The notes beneath the pieces were generated by a model that saw only the letters and a program-made list of their open reading frames with translations, was not told the DNA's origin and did not search any database. Shown piece by piece: positions 23,159-31,074 of a stretch of DNA of 64,000 nucleotides. Position numbers and translations under genes: made by a program. How positions within the stretch are numbered: the stretch's first letter is position 1; the number at the start of each line of letters is the position of its first letter. The DNA is from Pseudomonadota bacterium (GTDB taxonomy: Bacteria > Myxococcota_A > UBA796 > CAJQPC01), in assembly GCA_024228935.1 (NCBI GenBank), contig JAAESX010000048.1:1-64000 (forward strand), read 5' to 3'.

Positions 23159-25462
23159 ATGGGAGATCGGCGACTGCTTCGCGAGCTCGGACGCGTCCAG
23201 AGCGGGCGCGGCTTCGAGAGCGCTGCGTTCTGGATCGGCCTGGCGCTGACCGGGCTCCTGACGCTGTCCGGCGCCTACCTGTTCTTCGTCGAGGACCTGA
23301 CGCACCTGGACATGAGCCTGCTCCTGGCTCACATCCTGGGCGGCTTCCCGTTCGTGGTGCCCGTCGTGATGCTCGCCAAGCGGCACGTCCGGTACGCCTC
23401 CATCATGCGGAGCACCCCGTTCGGCGTGCTGGGCTGGGTCACCGTCGCCTTCATGGCGTTCGCGCTGGGGACCGGCGTCTGGCTGACGTTCTACGGGGTC
23501 ACGGGGCAGTACCCGCTGTGGCTCGGGCACGTCGTGATCTCGCTCGCCTCTGCAGTGGGGCTCGCCGTCTACATCGGGTGGGTCCTGCGCGCGTTCAAGA
23601 TCCACCTGCCCGCCACCGAGCGCGCCATGCGGTTCTTCTGGCGGACCACGCGGAGCCTCGGCGGCAAGGTGGCGGTGCTGCTCTCGTTCCTCATCTGCGT
23701 GTGCGGCGCAGTGGCCTGGGCCTATGTCGAGCCCCCGGTCGACATCGAGGTGCCCGACTACGTCTACACGGGCGATGAGTCGCCGTTCTTCCCCTCGCGT
23801 GCCACCACGATGAACGACGGCTTCTACAACCCCGAGCTGTTCCTCGACTCGGACGGGTGTGGGAACGCCGGCTGCCACGAGGCCACGACCCGGCAGTGGA
23901 AGGACTCGGTGCACTACCGCACGCCGACTCCGGTCTTCGCTGCCGTCCAGAGCCTGTTCATGGAGGAGGCGCGCAAGGGCGAGTTCCTGATGGACCGCAA
24001 GCTCCTGCAGGTCGAGACCGAGCGGGACGTGCACGGGGGCGAGGAGAGCTTCCGTTTCTGCGCGGGCTGCCACACGCCGGTCGCGCTGATGGCGGGCGAG
24101 ATCGGCATCGGGACCGAGCTTCCGAGCTTCGAGGAGCGCGAGGCCGCCAGCTGCATCTTCTGCCACCGGATTCAAGCCACGGGGGAGATCGGGGGCGGAG
24201 GAGGCGGCGACTACCGCGTGTCGCCGCCGCCGAATCGGTACCTGTTCGCGTTCAGTGACAACGACTTCGCCGAGTGGATGAACAACACGCTCATCAACGC
24301 GAAGCCGCAGCACCACAAGAACATGTTCATGAAGCCGAGCTACACCGAGAGCGAGTACTGCGTCGGCTGTCACAAGCGGCTCCAGTACAGCTACTGGAAG
24401 GACTCGGTCTTCGCGGACGAGGACCACCCCGAGCACGCCGAGTGCCAGGACTGCCACTTCCCGGAGACCGAGGTCGACGACGACGTCTCCGCATACGAGG
24501 ACGGCGTCGTCGCGAACCACCGCAGCTTCGGCGCGAACCTGGTCACGCCCACGATCTACGGGCTCGACGAGCAGATCACGCAGACGCTCGAGTTCATGCG
24601 CGACGACAACCAGGAGCTCAACGTCGTCATCCCGACGGCTGCGGCGGCTGGCGAGGACCTGACCATCGCGGTTCGCGTGATCAACAAGGGCGCAGGGCAC
24701 ATCTTCCCGGCGGGTCCGGAGAGCGACCTGCTCGAGGCCTGGACCGAGGTCGTCGTGTTCGACGCCAACGGGGACGAGGTGTGGGCGTACGGCCTGCTCG
24801 ACGAGCGGGGCTACTTGGACCACGACGAGACCTACGTCTACAACGTCCGGCCGTTCGACAAGGACGGCAACATGCTGGAGCTCGACCGGCACCGCAGCTG
24901 GGTCTTCGCCGAGGACCGGATGCACGTCATCCCGGTCAAGACCTACGACGAGCACCCCTTCGCCATCCCGATCCCGGCCGACGTCGAGGGGCCGCTCGAG
25001 GTCCGCGTTCGCCTGCGGTTCCGCAAGTTCAACCAGGAGTTCCTGGACTTCGCGGCCGCGGCCGGCTTCATGGAGCGCATCGAGGCGCCCGTGGTCGACG
25101 TGCACACCCGGACGCGCACGGTGGCGTTGACCTCGGACGCCGTCGAGCTCGAGGCGGCGCGTGCCGCCGTCCTGCACGAGGTCCAGAACCCGACCGACCT
25201 GGACGAGTACGCCAAGAAGCCCCGCTTCGACGACTACCTCATCCACTACAAGCTGCCGCTCGAGGACAAGATGCTGATGGCCGACGCCAGCCAGCTCTAC
25301 GCCTACGAGGACTACGAGGAGGCGCTCGCGCTCATGGGCGGCATCTCGGACCGGACGATGGAGCGGGCGGAGTTCCAGCGGCTCCGCACCGAGCTGGAGC
25401 GTGCGGTCTCCGAGCAGGCCACGGTCGGCTCCGAGGAGATCGCGCCGTTCGACGGCTACTGA
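23159..25462 (+). CDS. Membrane-anchored multihaem cytochrome c (767 aa)
   Basis: Residues 20-190 hold five membrane helices with His in or near them (H57, H76, H124, H149), which could bind b haem. The periplasmic part follows. It has one CX4CH motif, CGNAGCH (234-240), and four CXXCH: CAGCH 301, CIFCH 332, CVGCH 401, CQDCH 429. Spacing and sequence recall cytochrome c554-type domains (c_cytochrome_554-like). Residues 480-690 form a beta-rich domain with AGHIFPAGPESDLLEAW, common after such haem domains. It probably moves electrons between the quinone pool and an external partner. Divergent from the MBOAT/cytochrome operon. The 3' end overlaps the EF-hand gene by 7 bp. Confidence 0.8.
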   Translation: MGDRRLLRELGRVQSGRGFESAAFWIGLALTGLLTLSGAYLFFVEDLTHLDMSLLLAHILGGFPFVVPVVMLAKRHVRYASIMRSTPFGVLGWVTVAFMAFALGTGVWLTFYGVTGQYPLWLGHVVISLASAVGLAVYIGWVLRAFKIHLPATERAMRFFWRTTRSLGGKVAVLLSFLICVCGAVAWAYVEPPVDIEVPDYVYTGDESPFFPSRATTMNDGFYNPELFLDSDGCGNAGCHEATTRQWKDSVHYRTPTPVFAAVQSLFMEEARKGEFLMDRKLLQVETERDVHGGEESFRFCAGCHTPVALMAGEIGIGTELPSFEEREAASCIFCHRIQATGEIGGGGGGDYRVSPPPNRYLFAFSDNDFAEWMNNTLINAKPQHHKNMFMKPSYTESEYCVGCHKRLQYSYWKDSVFADEDHPEHAECQDCHFPETEVDDDVSAYEDGVVANHRSFGANLVTPTIYGLDEQITQTLEFMRDDNQELNVVIPTAAAAGEDLTIAVRVINKGAGHIFPAGPESDLLEAWTEVVVFDANGDEVWAYGLLDERGYLDHDETYVYNVRPFDKDGNMLELDRHRSWVFAEDRMHVIPVKTYDEHPFAIPIPADVEGPLEVRVRLRFRKFNQEFLDFAAAAGFMERIEAPVVDVHTRTRTVALTSDAVELEAARAAVLHEVQNPTDLDEYAKKPRFDDYLIHYKLPLEDKMLMADASQLYAYEDYEEALALMGGISDRTMERAEFQRLRTELERAVSEQATVGSEEIAPFDGY

Positions 25463-26148
25463 CCGGCGTCTCCTGCGGGCGCGTCTTCGGCGGGGGCCTC
25501 GGTCGCGTCTTCGGTCGCTTCGCCGTCGTTGTGCCAGATCGTTGGCGCCTCCGGGTCCGCCTCGGTGGCTTCGGTGGCCTCGCCGTTCCCCTTGCCCTTG
25601 CCCTTGTCGCGTGGCTCGAACGCCTCGAGCTCCGCCGCCGTGAGCTCCTCGTCGCCGTCGGTGTCGAGCCGGTCGAACGAGCGCTGGGGGCCCGGGAAGG
25701 TCGCGACCGTGAGGTGGTCGAGCGTCGAGACCTCGAGGGCCTCCTTGGCTCGCGCGGCGAACTGGCCGGCGCCAGGGGCTCCGCGTCGTCCGGCCTTGCC
25801 GCCGCGTCCACCGCTGCTGCGGCGTCCGGCGTCGCCCTGGCCCCGGGGGCGACGGTCGTCCTTGCTCAGGAAGCCGTCCCCGTTGCGGTCCAGCTTGGCG
25901 AACTCCTCGGCGGTGCGCCGGTCCTGGAACTCGTCGGGGGACAAGCGTCCGTCGCCGTTGTCGTCCCAGGCGCTCGGGTCGACCTTGCCGCGGATGGTCT
26001 TGCCCGTGCCGTCGGAGAAGTCGGTGGTGACGACGACCGGGTCGACCACCTCGCCGCCCGGGTCGTCCTGGAGCGAGAGCGCGACCCCCACGCCGACGGC
26101 GCCGAGTCCCAGGACGACGGGAAGGACACTCTTCAAGGCGTTGCTCAT
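25456..26148 (-). CDS. Membrane-anchored EF-hand protein (230 aa)
   Basis: The N-terminal anchor (SVLPVVLGLGAVGVGVALSL) is followed by three EF-hand-type loops: DDNGDGRLSPDEF, DRNGDGFLSKDD and DTDGDEELTAAE. A Gly/Arg-rich basic stretch separates loops two and three. The last 50 residues are Ala/Glu/Asp repeats (EATEATEADPEA). It is expected outside the inner membrane and should bind calcium. It lies between the multihaem gene (convergent) and the second MBOAT (divergent). TACAGT (26155-26160, minus) stands 6 nt before the ATG. Confidence 0.75.
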   Translation of the reverse strand: MSNALKSVLPVVLGLGAVGVGVALSLQDDPGGEVVDPVVVTTDFSDGTGKTIRGKVDPSAWDDNGDGRLSPDEFQDRRTAEEFAKLDRNGDGFLSKDDRRPRGQGDAGRRSSGGRGGKAGRRGAPGAGQFAARAKEALEVSTLDHLTVATFPGPQRSFDRLDTDGDEELTAAELEAFEPRDKGKGKGNGEATEATEADPEAPTIWHNDGEATEDATEAPAEDAPAGDAGQ

Positions 26149-26154
26149 CGACCG

Positions 26155-26160
26155 ACTGTA
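26155..26160 (-). promoter_or_regulatory. -10-like TACAGT, leaderless spacing
   Basis: TACAGT on the minus strand is separated from the EF-hand gene's ATG (26148) by 6 nt (CGGTCG). No Shine-Dalgarno sequence precedes this ATG, which fits a leaderless mRNA. Confidence 0.5.
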
Positions 26161-26174
26161 TCGCGGCGGTCCGA

Positions 26175-27443
26175 ATGATGGTCCCGCACGACGATCTGGT
26201 GCGGGGGCTGCGGGCCGAGCCTGCGCAGCTCGGCCTCGTCGCGCTGGCGTTCGTGGCCACGGTCCTGGTCTTCCGGCTGGTCCCGGAGCGGCTCCGGAAG
26301 GGAGCGCTGGGCACGTCCAGCGGCGTGCTGCTCGCCCTGGTGGTCGGCCCGGACCTGGCTCTCTTCCTGGCTGGCTTCGCCGTGGTGCTGCAGACCGCGC
26401 TGTGTCGGCTCCCGGAGCGGTGGCGCGTCGGGGGCGGCGTCGGCCTGCTGGTCCTGGTGCTGCTGCCCGGCACGCTCTCTCGGGTGTTCTTCGACTACTC
26501 CGACGGGCTGGACGGGCAGGACCTGCTGAGCACGATGGTGGTCACGATCTACTGCCGAAAAGCGGTCCGGCTCGTGTACGAGGTGCACATCGACAAGGTG
26601 CGCGAGCCCGCGTTCCTGGACGTGTTCATCTACCTGCTAGGGCTGCCGTTCCTGTTGGGGCGCGCGCCCGTCGTCTCGTTCGCCGAGATGTGGTCGGGCT
26701 GGAACGCGACCCCCGAGCTGCGGTGGCGCGACGCGGGCAAGCTGGCGTGGTCGGCGAGCCACCTGCTGGCCCGGCTCGGGCTGACCCTGGCGCTGCCGCA
26801 CCTGATGCTGACCGAGCGGTTCGTCTGGTCGACCGACGCGACCTGGCAGATGTGGGCCGCGATGGACCTGTACTACCTGCGGCTGTTCCTGTTCCGCATC
26901 GGCCAGGAGCAGACGTCCATCGCCATGTCCCGCTTCTTCGGCTTCGACCTGCGGGACAACTACGAGAACCCGCTGGCGGCGCGGAGCTACGCCGAGGTCT
27001 GGCGGCGCTGGAACATCCACTTCCGGGAGCTCCTGCTGGCGCTGTTCTACTACCCGGTGCTCCTGCGGCTCCATCGGCGGGCGCCGAGACAGAAGCTGCG
27101 GAACGTCGCCATCGCCACGGCGGCGACCTTCTTCGGGCACTGGCTCTTCATCCTGCACAGCCACTGGCTTCGGGTGCCGGTCGACGACGCCCAGGGGCAT
27201 GTGGACATGGTCGTGGCGCTCGCGGTGTACGACCTGCTGCAGACGACGCTGGTCATCGCGGCGCTGGCTCTCCCGCGGTTCCTGCCGAGCTGGCTGCGGG
27301 GCCGCTCGGTGCTGGGGATGGCGCTGGGCATCGCGCTGACGTTCCAGCTGCGGGCGTTCGCGCTGGTGTTCTTCCAGGGTGGCGTGAACCTGTCGATCGA
27401 CGGGATGATGCAGGCGCTGCGGCTGGCGATCGGGGTCGGGTAG
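26175..27443 (+). CDS. Second MBOAT acyltransferase (422 aa)
   Basis: Roughly ten membrane helices. The core NYENPLAARSYAEVWRRWNIHFRELLLALFYYPV and the His-bearing FFGHWLFILHSHW align by eye with the first MBOAT (NYENPLMARDYAEFWRHWNIHFRDM, FTGHAAFML), so the two are paralogues. Both also share SIA(G/M)xRxFGxxxRDNYENP just before. Start ATG 26175 or 26178. It has no carrier or ligase next to it, so it may use the acyl carrier encoded 4 kb away, modify a different acceptor, or pass the group on. Divergent from the EF-hand gene by 26 bp. Downstream is a tandem repeat. Confidence 0.82.
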   Translation: MMVPHDDLVRGLRAEPAQLGLVALAFVATVLVFRLVPERLRKGALGTSSGVLLALVVGPDLALFLAGFAVVLQTALCRLPERWRVGGGVGLLVLVLLPGTLSRVFFDYSDGLDGQDLLSTMVVTIYCRKAVRLVYEVHIDKVREPAFLDVFIYLLGLPFLLGRAPVVSFAEMWSGWNATPELRWRDAGKLAWSASHLLARLGLTLALPHLMLTERFVWSTDATWQMWAAMDLYYLRLFLFRIGQEQTSIAMSRFFGFDLRDNYENPLAARSYAEVWRRWNIHFRELLLALFYYPVLLRLHRRAPRQKLRNVAIATAATFFGHWLFILHSHWLRVPVDDAQGHVDMVVALAVYDLLQTTLVIAALALPRFLPSWLRGRSVLGMALGIALTFQLRAFALVFFQGGVNLSIDGMMQALRLAIGVG

Positions 27444-27452
27444 GGCGTCTGG

Positions 27453-27650
27453 GTGCGCAGAACACGGAGGGTGACGGTCAGCCTGGGACTTGTGCGTCCT
27501 GAGGTGCGCAGAACCCGGAGGGTGACGGTCAGCCTGGGACTTGTGCGTCCTGAGGTGCGCAGAACCCGGAGGGTGACGGTCAGCCTGGGACTTTTGCGTC
27601 GTGAGGTGCGCAGAACCCCGAGGGTGATGGTCAGCCTGGGACTTGTGCGC
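27453..27650. repeat. Four tandem copies of a 51-bp dispersed repeat
   Basis: Units begin GTGCGCAGAAC at 27453, 27504, 27555 and 27606 (the last cut short) and contain GGGTGACGGTCAGCCTGGGA. The period is exactly 51 bp. The same family occurs in opposite orientation at 30280-30391, and a diverged version is at 43963-44052. It lies between the convergent ends of the MBOAT and dihydropyrimidinase genes. 51 bp is 17 codons, so the array is open in frame on the plus strand, but no start or protein logic supports translation. Confidence 0.9.
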
Positions 27651-29054
27651 TCAGCCCTCGCGGCCCCACGGCGTGTGCAGCCCCCGCGCCTCGCCGACGA
27701 CCTCGCCATCCTTGGCTGCCAGCTGGCCTCGCAGAAAGGTCATCACCGGCATCGCCGTCGCCGTCCGCCCCTGCCAGATCGAGTAGTCGCTGCTGCCTCG
27801 CATGCGCTCGACCCCCAGAGGCATCGAGCAGTCCGGATCGACCACGACCAGGTCGGCGTCCGAGCCGACCGCGATGGCGCCCTTCTGTGGGTACAGCCCC
27901 CAGCGCCGAGCCGGGTTCTCGCTGGTGATCTGGGCGAGCTTCGAGAGCGAGATCCGTCCCTCGTTCACCCCATGCGTGTAGAGCAGCGGCAGGCTGTCGA
28001 TCCACTGGATGTTCAGGCCGGGCCGAGCGCCCCAGAACGGCTGGCTCGCCTTGTACTTGCTCGTGTACGGGATCGTGTCGGTCCCGATGATGGTGACGAC
28101 GCCGTCCTGGATGCCCTTCCACAGCCGCTCGGTGTCCTCGGCGTAGCGGATGGGCGGCTGGATCTTGGCCATGAACCGCATGTCGCGGCTCTCGAGCTCG
28201 TGCGCGTCGGTGGCCAGGTAGCTGACCAGCGTCTCGCTGATGATGGGGTAGCCCTCGCCCTGCAGCCGCTCGATGAGATCGACCGTGTGTCCGCGGCTGG
28301 TGTGAACGACGTACATCGGCACGTCGAGCTCCTTGGCGATGACCCCGTACAGGTAGACCTGGACGCTCTCGGACCACTCGCGCGAGTGCTCGGCCCAGCA
28401 GACCAGGCCCTCCTGGCCCTCGCGCTCGTATCGCTCGGCCAGCATCCGGCGGACGTGCGGTTCCTCGGCGTGGATCATCAGGTGCGCGTCGGTCCCGAGC
28501 TTCTTCACCTGCTCGGCGGCCAGCCAGAACATGTCCGGCGGCATGCCTTCCTTCCGCATGCCCATCTTCTCGGCCTGCTCGAAGCAGTAGCCGCAGTACA
28601 TCTTGAAGCTGGTGCTGCCGCGCTCGACAGCCAGCGGGATCTGCTCCATGTGCTCGTACGTGGTGAGGACGCTGCTGATCTTGAAGTCCACCCAGGACCG
28701 TCCGGTGCCCGCTTCGATCGCCACGTCCACCATCTCGTGCAGCGGGTCCCGACCCAGCACATGGGTTGTTGCGATGGTCGTGACGCCGCCGATGATGGCG
28801 TCTCGAGTGTCGAGCCCGAAGCTCTTCACCAGACCGGCGTCGTCGCGCTCGTCCCCGCTGCCCAGATGGCTGTGCGGGTCGAACATGCCCGGCAGCACGA
28901 CCTTTCCGGTCAGGTCGTGCTCGACCCGGGCCAGGCCGAGGGTTCCGGGAGCGCCGATGGCCGCGATGCGCTCGCCGTCGATTCCGATGTCGGCGATGCG
29001 CTCGCCGTCGGGGGTGACCACCAGTCCGTTTCGCAGCAGGATGTCGTGTGCCAT
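27651..29054 (-). CDS. Dihydropyrimidinase/D-hydantoinase family amidohydrolase (467 aa)
   Basis: Cyclic amide hydrolase of the urease-type metal superfamily. PGMFDPHSHLG gives the HxH metal pair, STSFKMYCGY the carbamylated Lys, LMIHAEE and MYVVHTSRG the later His ligands, and IIGTDTIPYT the Asp. Length matches D-hydantoinases (about 460). The last motif differs from the usual SDH, so the substrate may not be dihydropyrimidine itself; related enzymes open hydantoins, allantoin or phenylhydantoin. It is divergent from a class I aminotransferase, which fits amino-acid or N-carbamoyl metabolism. TAGGTC lies 6 nt before the ATG. Confidence 0.88.
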   Translation of the reverse strand: MAHDILLRNGLVVTPDGERIADIGIDGERIAAIGAPGTLGLARVEHDLTGKVVLPGMFDPHSHLGSGDERDDAGLVKSFGLDTRDAIIGGVTTIATTHVLGRDPLHEMVDVAIEAGTGRSWVDFKISSVLTTYEHMEQIPLAVERGSTSFKMYCGYCFEQAEKMGMRKEGMPPDMFWLAAEQVKKLGTDAHLMIHAEEPHVRRMLAERYEREGQEGLVCWAEHSREWSESVQVYLYGVIAKELDVPMYVVHTSRGHTVDLIERLQGEGYPIISETLVSYLATDAHELESRDMRFMAKIQPPIRYAEDTERLWKGIQDGVVTIIGTDTIPYTSKYKASQPFWGARPGLNIQWIDSLPLLYTHGVNEGRISLSKLAQITSENPARRWGLYPQKGAIAVGSDADLVVVDPDCSMPLGVERMRGSSDYSIWQGRTATAMPVMTFLRGQLAAKDGEVVGEARGLHTPWGREG

Positions 29055-29089
29055 GGGCTGGACCTATCCTTGGGCCGCAAGGAGTCGCC

Positions 29090-30244
29090 ATGTCCATCGT
29101 CGACCTGTTGACCGAGGCGACGCGCCGCCACAAGCAGCCGGCCCTGCGGTCGGTGTCTCGCCGCATCGAGGCCCGCGGCGGCATCAACCTGTCGCAAGGC
29201 AAGTGCCCCCTGCCGCTGCACCCCATCGTGCAGGACGCCCTGCAGGAAGCGGCCCGCGAGACCGTCCACTCGGCCACCCTTCGCGACGGACATCCGCGCC
29301 TGCGCCGGGTCATCGCCGAGCGCTTCTCGAGCGAGACCGGTGTCGGCACCGACCCCGACCAGGTCTGCGTCAGCGGCGGGGCCACGGGGACGATCGAGTG
29401 CATCTGCCGCGCCTTCCTCGAGGCCGGCGACGAGGTCGTGCTCTTCCGCCCCGCGTTCCCCTACTACACGCGCATGGTGCGGGGTCAGGGCGCGACGCCG
29501 GTGTTCGTCGACTACGAAGGCGACGGCAGCCTGGACGCCGAGAAGCTGGCGGCGGCGTTCTCGGCCCGGACGAAGCTCGTCATCTTCTGCTCGCCCAGCA
29601 ACCCGACCGGCCGGGTGCGCACGCGAGCGGACCTGGAGCTCATCGCCGCGCAGTGCCTCGAGCACGACGTGGTGGCCGTGAGCGACGACGTCTACATGGA
29701 CTTCTGTCGCGACGAGCACCCGCACCAGGCGATGGCTTCGCTGCCGGGCATGGCCTCTCGCACGCTGTCGGTGCGCTCGACCAGCAAGACGCTGAAAGCC
29801 ACGGGCTGGCGCATCGGCTGGGTGGTCGGACCGGCCGAGGTCATCTCGCCGATCTCGGTGAAGAGCGACCAGCTGTTCCTGTGCGCCTCGGCACCCCTGC
29901 AGGTGGCGACGGCGCTCGCGCTCGAGCGGCTCCCGGCCAGCTACTACACGGAGCTGAAGCGCCCCTTCCACCGCCGGATGGACCAGCTCGCCGCGGGGCT
30001 CTCCGCCGTGGGGTTCCAGCCCCAGCCGAGCGAGGGCGGGTACTTCCTGCTCGCCCGGTACGAGGGACTGGGCTTCGCGAGCGACGACGGCGCCACGAAC
30101 GCGCTGATCGAGCGGTGCGACATCGGCCCGGTCCCAGGTCACGCCTTCCATCCGGATGGCGAGGACATGGGGTTCCTGAGGTTCTCGTGTGCGGTGCCGG
30201 ACCCGTGGATCTATCAGGCCTGCGAGCAGCTGAAGAGGCTGTAG
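29090..30244 (+). CDS. PLP-dependent class I aminotransferase (384 aa)
   Basis: The start ATG 29090 has AAGGAG 5 nt upstream. Fold-type I markers are GGINLSQGKCPLPLHP (substrate loop), SGGATGTIECICRAF, FCSPSNPTGRV (NPTG), AVSDDVYMDF (Asp/Tyr) and RSTSKTLKATGWRIGW with the PLP Lys. The later GGYFLLARYEGLG and the Arg in FLRFSCA complete it. It resembles the kynurenine/methionine aminotransferase (YbdL) group, which moves the amino group of aromatic or sulfur amino acids to a keto acid. TATCCT (29065-29070) is a possible -10 box. Its partner is the divergent dihydropyrimidinase. Confidence 0.9.
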   Translation: MSIVDLLTEATRRHKQPALRSVSRRIEARGGINLSQGKCPLPLHPIVQDALQEAARETVHSATLRDGHPRLRRVIAERFSSETGVGTDPDQVCVSGGATGTIECICRAFLEAGDEVVLFRPAFPYYTRMVRGQGATPVFVDYEGDGSLDAEKLAAAFSARTKLVIFCSPSNPTGRVRTRADLELIAAQCLEHDVVAVSDDVYMDFCRDEHPHQAMASLPGMASRTLSVRSTSKTLKATGWRIGWVVGPAEVISPISVKSDQLFLCASAPLQVATALALERLPASYYTELKRPFHRRMDQLAAGLSAVGFQPQPSEGGYFLLARYEGLGFASDDGATNALIERCDIGPVPGHAFHPDGEDMGFLRFSCAVPDPWIYQACEQLKRL

Positions 30245-30279
30245 GTCTCGAGCGGGTGGAACGGCGACGTCGGCCGCTG

Positions 30280-30391
30280 GTTCTGCGCGGCTGAGAGCGC
30301 AAAGGTCCCAGGCTGAACGTCACCCTCGGGGTTCTGCGCGCTCTACGACGCACAAGTCCCAGGCTGACGGTCACCCTCGGGGTTCTGCGCA
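30280..30391. repeat. Two-plus inverted copies of the dispersed 51-bp repeat
   Basis: A partial unit (TTCTGCGCGG) is followed by full units at 30291-30340 (50 bp) and 30341-30391 (51 bp). Each contains CCCAGGCTGA(A/C)(C/G)GTCACCC, the reverse complement of the array at 27453. GGCTGAC (30362-30368) and GTCACCC (30370-30376) form a near-perfect short inverted repeat. The two arrays bracket the dihydropyrimidinase/aminotransferase pair in opposite orientation. Confidence 0.9.
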
Positions 30392-30420
30392 CACCCCACA
30401 CCCCTGAGCCGAGCTCAGCA

Positions 30421-31074
30421 CTACTCCGCGACGATCAGCCCTTCGACCTCGTTCAGGTGCACCACCTCGCCGAAGTACGCCTGGATCTTGTCCAGCGTGT
30501 CCCGGTGGAAGTTGGGCCGGCTGTTGCTGACGCACTCCTCGACCACGACGACGTCGAAGTCCTGCATGTAGCCGTCACGCACGGTCGTCTCGACGCAGAA
30601 CTCGGTGTTCACGCCGCTGATCAGCAGCATCTCGATGCCGTGGTAGCGCAGCATCGCGGACAGGCGCGTCTCCTGGAAGAAGCTGGCCCGGTGCTTGATC
30701 ATCACGTGGTCGTCCTCGCCGACGCACGCCTGCATGTCGTCCATCAGGTGCTCCTCCCACGTGCCCTCGAGGCAGGGGATGAACTTCTGGCGGGTCAGGT
30801 GACCGTGGATGCGGCGACGCCCTCGGGTGACGTCCTTCTTCGTGTAGACCTGCCGGCTCCAGAACACCGGCATGTCGTGCCGATGGGCGATGTCGACCAG
30901 CTTGGCGACGTCCGGGATGATGCCCCGCTGCCGGTGCGTCCCCCACACGCCCGCCATGTGCGAGTCCTCGTGGCAGAAGCCGTTCTGCATGTCGATGACG
31001 AGCAGCGCCGTCACCTTGGGGTCGATGAACGCCCCCTCGAACGTGCGGTCGATGGTCTCGCGGATCTCGCTCAT
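30421..31074 (-). CDS. Isochorismatase-like cysteine hydrolase (217 aa)
   Basis: The Asp-Lys-Cys triad of the family is visible: LLVIDMQNGF (Asp28), VMIKHRASFF (Lys127) and VNTEFCVETTVRD (Cys160). The non-prolyl cis peptide region SGVNTEFC is also typical. Members hydrolyse N-carbamoyl amines, nicotinamide, ureidoacrylate or isochorismate. The long insert after Lys region entries (RRRIHGHLTRQKFIP) recalls ureidoacrylate/biuret-type amidohydrolases, but that is a loose reading. ATGA overlap with the Mo-oxidoreductase makes it third in a three-gene operon from 32872. Confidence 0.87.
   Translation of the reverse strand: MSEIRETIDRTFEGAFIDPKVTALLVIDMQNGFCHEDSHMAGVWGTHRQRGIIPDVAKLVDIAHRHDMPVFWSRQVYTKKDVTRGRRRIHGHLTRQKFIPCLEGTWEEHLMDDMQACVGEDDHVMIKHRASFFQETRLSAMLRYHGIEMLLISGVNTEFCVETTVRDGYMQDFDVVVVEECVSNSRPNFHRDTLDKIQAYFGEVVHLNEVEGLIVAE

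Noticed and set aside
23158..23161. Shared CATG start codons for divergent MBOAT and multihaem genes
   Set aside because: The MBOAT more likely starts at GTG 23121, which has a TACCAT box 6 nt upstream; the CATG overlap is then accidental. The overlap at 38113-38116 remains possible.
20336..26473. A continuous 2045-codon minus-strand reading frame
   Set aside because: Only its last 437 codons (the AMP-forming ligase) make protein sense. The rest is low-complexity Arg/Ala/Gly-rich shadow of genes on both strands, caused by high GC.
27453..27650. Repeat-encoded 17-residue-unit protein
   Set aside because: The 51-bp period keeps a frame open, but the unit also occurs inverted and with a 50- and a 52-bp period elsewhere, which breaks any frame; it is a DNA or RNA element.
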